Below, piece by piece: positions 5,233 through 5,259 of a stretch of 5,259 nucleotides of DNA (position 1 is the first letter of the stretch; each line of letters begins with the position of its first letter). This DNA comes from Clostridium sp. CAG:433 (GTDB taxonomy: Bacteria > Bacillota_I > Bacilli_A > RF39 > UBA660). The position numbers were made by a program, and so were the translations under genes. The notes beneath the pieces were generated by a model. The model ran no database searches. It was not told where the DNA came from and worked only from the letters and a program-made list of their open reading frames with translations. Location: NCBI GenBank assembly GCA_000433675.1, contig FR893535.1, positions 1 to 5,259 on the forward strand, read 5' to 3'.

Positions 5233-5259
5233 CTTTTATTTTTACTATAATCTTTTACT

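Larger units (their letters stand above)
4925..5259 (-). pseudogene. Broken DUF1016 paralogue, continuing past the window edge
   Basis: This copy matches residues of the intact neighbour from VKNYSINKS through LSVRELR but is damaged at both ends. Near 5232 it lacks five bases present in the intact copy, so the VKDYSKNKS part lies in a different frame from TTYYNVGKLLKEAGKHYGEG. After LSVRELRK, near 4930, homology ends and the frame runs through a terminator to a TGA at 4817 with an unrelated basic tail (KKYIKQLRKLIAFFRILG). The whole nuclease domain is missing. The open frame begins only at an internal TTG at 5206 in mid-domain, with no ribosome binding site. It may still yield an N-terminal-domain fragment, but I judge it dead. 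The true 5' end lies outside the window. Confidence 0.8.

Overview
The window is very AT-rich (roughly a quarter G+C by eye), uses the standard bacterial code (TGG for Trp; TAA/TAG stops on the intact genes) and has strong GGAGG-type ribosome binding sites. This fits a low-GC Bacillota (Clostridia-like) bacterium; a Fusobacteriota host cannot be excluded. All intact genes lie on the minus strand, so the window reads right to left.

Right part (about 3946-5259): tandem DUF1016/YhcG-type PDDEXK nuclease genes. The rightmost copy is broken: a 5-bp deletion shifts its N-terminal frame, its nuclease domain is missing, and its tail runs into a rho-independent terminator. The left copy looks intact and keeps the D...ExK nuclease residues. 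A short, probably decayed third piece lies just beyond its stop. All three carry an odd-centred palindrome with the shared core CGACACTGTCG. The outer bases differ between copies, yet always in symmetric pairs.

Middle (3518-3945): a 428-bp gene-free region. It holds a consensus promoter (TTGACA-16-TATAAT) 31 bp upstream of a sugar-phosphate transferase gene, a 10-bp inverted repeat around the -35 box, and a plus-strand fragment (3722-3830). That fragment is an inverted copy of an internal piece of the transferase gene, with the first 98 bp identical. The inverted pair brackets the promoter and the first two thirds of the gene.

Left part (1-3517): a surface-polysaccharide operon read leftward. 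Its order is priming phosphoglycosyl transferase, GT2 glycosyltransferase, GT4 glycosyltransferase, a D-glucuronyl C5-epimerase-family protein, then the first nine codons of another gene. The likely logic is that the first enzyme loads a sugar-phosphate onto undecaprenyl phosphate, the two glycosyltransferases extend the repeat unit, and the epimerase-like protein may convert a glucuronate to iduronate. Gene spacing is tight (a 14-nt overlap, a 14-nt gap), except for a 53-nt gap holding a terminator-like hairpin after the priming enzyme.

The most interesting points are the inverted repeat, which could flip promoter and gene start as an on/off switch or be a recombination scar, and the covarying palindromes tied to the DUF1016 genes.
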